Positions 5,489 to 6,846 of a DNA stretch of 6,846 bases are shown here, piece after piece. The notes under the pieces are model-generated. The model was not told the DNA's origin, ran no database searches, and worked only from the letters and a program-made list of their open reading frames with translations. Each line of letters begins with the position of its first letter. Position 1 is the first letter of the stretch. Location: assembly GCA_030698575.1 (NCBI GenBank), contig JAUYMQ010000198.1, positions 1 through 6,846 on the forward strand, written 5' to 3'. This DNA is from Deltaproteobacteria bacterium. Lineage in GTDB: Bacteria; JAUYMQ01. The position numbers were made by a program, and so were the translations under genes.

Positions 5489-6184
5489 ATGTCGACGTGG
5501 ATACTGTGGTTCATCACGAGCATGATCCTGGGCAACCCCTTGCTCGCCCTGGTGATCGTGCTGGCGGTCGTGTACCTCGGCCGCGCGGAATATACCGGAC
5601 GCTACTGGAACCCGCTCAGCTACTTCCAGTTACAACGCCAGATTGCGGATCTCAGGAACACCGTCGAGACCAATCCCGAAAACGCCGCCGCTCACAACGA
5701 CCTCGGGCGGATCCTCGCGCTCCAGGGAAAGTACGCCGAGGCGCTCCCGCACATGGAGAAGGCCTTCGAGCGCTCACCGGAGTCGGCCGAAACGGCGTTC
5801 TTCTACGGCTACACGCTCCTCGCGTCCGGCAAGGAGCAAGAAGCTCTCCCTCACATTCGCGAGGCTCTCGAGGCCAAGCCCTCGCTACGCTACGGCGAGC
5901 CTTACCTGCTCACGGGGAACTTCTATTTCAAGGAAGGGCGCCACGACGACGCGATCGCCTGGTTCGAGAAATTCACGGAGATGAACACCGATTCGGTCGA
6001 AGGGTATTACAAGCTCGGCCGGTCCTGCGCCGAGGCGGGACGGAAGGACGACGCCCGCAAGGCGCTGGAAGACGCTGAGCTGGCCTACCGCCACGCCCCC
6101 CGCTTCATCCGCCGCGCGCAGCGCCCCTGGAACCGGAAGGCGAAGTGGTTCCTGCGAACGACGTTGCGGGGAGACGCCGGCTAG
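5489..6184 (+). CDS. Single-span membrane TPR protein
   Basis: A 231-residue protein. A short N-terminus and a membrane helix (about 8-30, SMILGNPLLALVIVLAVVYL) precede a linker (31-63) and four tetratricopeptide repeats at about 64-97, 98-131, 132-167 and 168-201. These carry the usual A/L-G-Y-A-F-P helix-turn-helix spacing, for example LGRILALQGKYAEAL and LGRSCAEAGRKDDAR. The C-terminal tail (202-231) is strongly basic. TPRs act as protein-docking scaffolds, so it is probably a membrane-tethered adaptor; no partner can be named from the window. I chose ATG 5489, with GGTGG 3 nt upstream, which is weak. The in-frame ATG at 5459 would add ten residues but overlaps the candidate -10 box. It is divergent from the uracil-DNA glycosylase gene across 129 bp. 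It converges on the copper ATPase gene with only 7 bp between stops. Confidence 0.8.
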   Translation: MSTWILWFITSMILGNPLLALVIVLAVVYLGRAEYTGRYWNPLSYFQLQRQIADLRNTVETNPENAAAHNDLGRILALQGKYAEALPHMEKAFERSPESAETAFFYGYTLLASGKEQEALPHIREALEAKPSLRYGEPYLLTGNFYFKEGRHDDAIAWFEKFTEMNTDSVEGYYKLGRSCAEAGRKDDARKALEDAELAYRHAPRFIRRAQRPWNRKAKWFLRTTLRGDAG

Positions 6185-6191
6185 GGCACGG

Positions 6192-6846
6192 CTAGAGAGA
6201 TGTCCGCCGGAGGCGAAGCGCGTTGAGGATGACCGACACTGAGCTGAGGCTCATCGCGGCGCTGGCGATCATGGGATTGAGCAGGATGCCGAAGAACGGA
6301 AAGAGAACGCCTGCCGCAACCGGCACACCCAGCGCGTTGTAGATAAAGGCGAAGAAGAGATTCTGGCGGATGTTGCGCATGGTCGCCCGGCTGAGCCGCC
6401 TGGCCCGCGCAATGCCGCGCAGATCTCCACGCACCAGCGTCACGCCCGCCGATTCCATCGCCACGTCGGTGCCGGTTCCCATCGCGATGCCCACGTCGGC
6501 CTGCGCAAGCGCCGGCGCGTCGTTGATCCCGTCGCCCGCCATGGCAACCACCGCGCCTTCCGCCTGAAACCGTTTCACGATATCGATCTTCCGCTCCGGC
6601 AGCACCTCGGCCTCGACCTCCTTGATGCCGAGCTTCCGCGCTACGGCCTCGGCGGCGGAGCGGCTGTCGCCCGTCACCATGACGATCCGCATCCCCTCCG
6701 CCTTGAGCGCCCGCACGGCTTCGGGCGTCGTCTGCTTCACCGGATCGGCCACCGCCAGAAGCGCCGCCGGCTTCCCGTCGAGGGCCAGGAAGATCACCGT
6801 CTGGCCCTCGCGCCGGTGCGTCTCCGCATCCCGCACGAGGGGCCCC
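6192..6846 (-). CDS. copA: Copper-exporting P1B-type ATPase (CopA type), C-terminal part
   Basis: The frame is open through the right edge, so only the last 217 or so residues are visible. Seen in order, numbered from the GTG codon at 6836: the P-domain TGDS at 55-58, the hinge GDGINDAP at 101-108, and [16 protein letters not shown] at 116-131. Two terminal membrane helices follow, with YNALGVP (Y166, N167, P172) and MSLSS (M195, S198, S199). The YN-x4-P and M-x2-SS signatures in the last two helices mark the Cu(I)-specific P1B-1 subgroup; the CPC helix and metal-binding N-terminus lie outside. It pumps Cu(I) out of the cytoplasm at the expense of ATP. The stop is TAG, 7 bp from the TPR gene's stop on the opposite strand, with no hairpin terminator visible. 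The symbol rests on subgroup motifs only. Confidence 0.92.
   Translation of the reverse strand, partial: GPLVRDAETHRREGQTVIFLALDGKPAALLAVADPVKQTTPEAVRALKAEGMRIVMVTGDSRSAAEAVARKLGIKEVEAEVLPERKIDIVKRFQAEGAVVAMAGDGINDAPALAQADVGIAMGTGTDVAMESAGVTLVRGDLRGIARARRLSRATMRNIRQNLFFAFIYNALGVPVAAGVLFPFFGILLNPMIASAAMSLSSVSVILNALRLRRTSL

Noticed and set aside
6184-6192. Bidirectional terminator between the TPR and copper ATPase genes
   Set aside because: Only 7 bp separate the stops, and I see no stable inverted repeat with a T-run around them.
1-6846. CRISPR array, tRNA, insertion sequence or phage element
   Set aside because: No regularly spaced repeats, cloverleaf sequences, transposase motifs or terminal repeats were seen on either strand.

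Overview
This window is a dense, high-GC stretch of bacterial chromosome with seven recognisable protein genes on both strands and short intergenic gaps. Two genes are cut by the window edges. I see no transposase, phage gene, tRNA, rRNA or CRISPR array, and no stretch above 300 bases without a gene. The gene types and GC bias suggest a GC-rich Gram-negative lineage such as Myxococcota/Deltaproteobacteria or a related uncultured phylum. That placement is inference from general family resemblance, not from a phylogenetic marker.

Left part (1-2759): the 3' end of an osmoprotectant-type ABC transporter permease (+) converges on a two-gene minus-strand operon. In transcription order this operon encodes a TVP38/TMEM64 (VTT/DedA-like) membrane protein and a MerA-like FAD-dependent disulfide oxidoreductase. 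The two families are known as neighbours and as fusion proteins, so they probably form one membrane-linked redox unit. The flavoprotein has the redox CxxxxC pair. It lacks the vicinal C-terminal cysteines and N-terminal metal-binding domain of true mercuric reductase, and has Tyr where glutathione/lipoamide reductases have their catalytic His.

Middle (2760-4565): a divergent intergenic region with inverted and direct repeats separates that operon from a phosphinothricin-acetyltransferase-like GNAT gene (+), which may be leaderless. The GNAT gene converges on a membrane-anchored SGNH hydrolase gene (-). The two stop codons overlap in a single CTAG, flanked by a perfect 9-bp inverted repeat.

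Right part (4580-6846): a family 4 (iron-sulfur) uracil-DNA glycosylase gene (-) lies just upstream of the SGNH gene in an apparent two-gene operon. Its promoter is back to back with that of a single-span TPR protein (+). The TPR gene converges on the 3' end of a CopA-type copper-exporting P1B-ATPase (-).

Most of the window is ordinary housekeeping and accessory content. The best candidate for under-characterised biology is the VTT protein/flavoprotein pair with its altered active site. The remaining observations are small regulatory or compositional signals.
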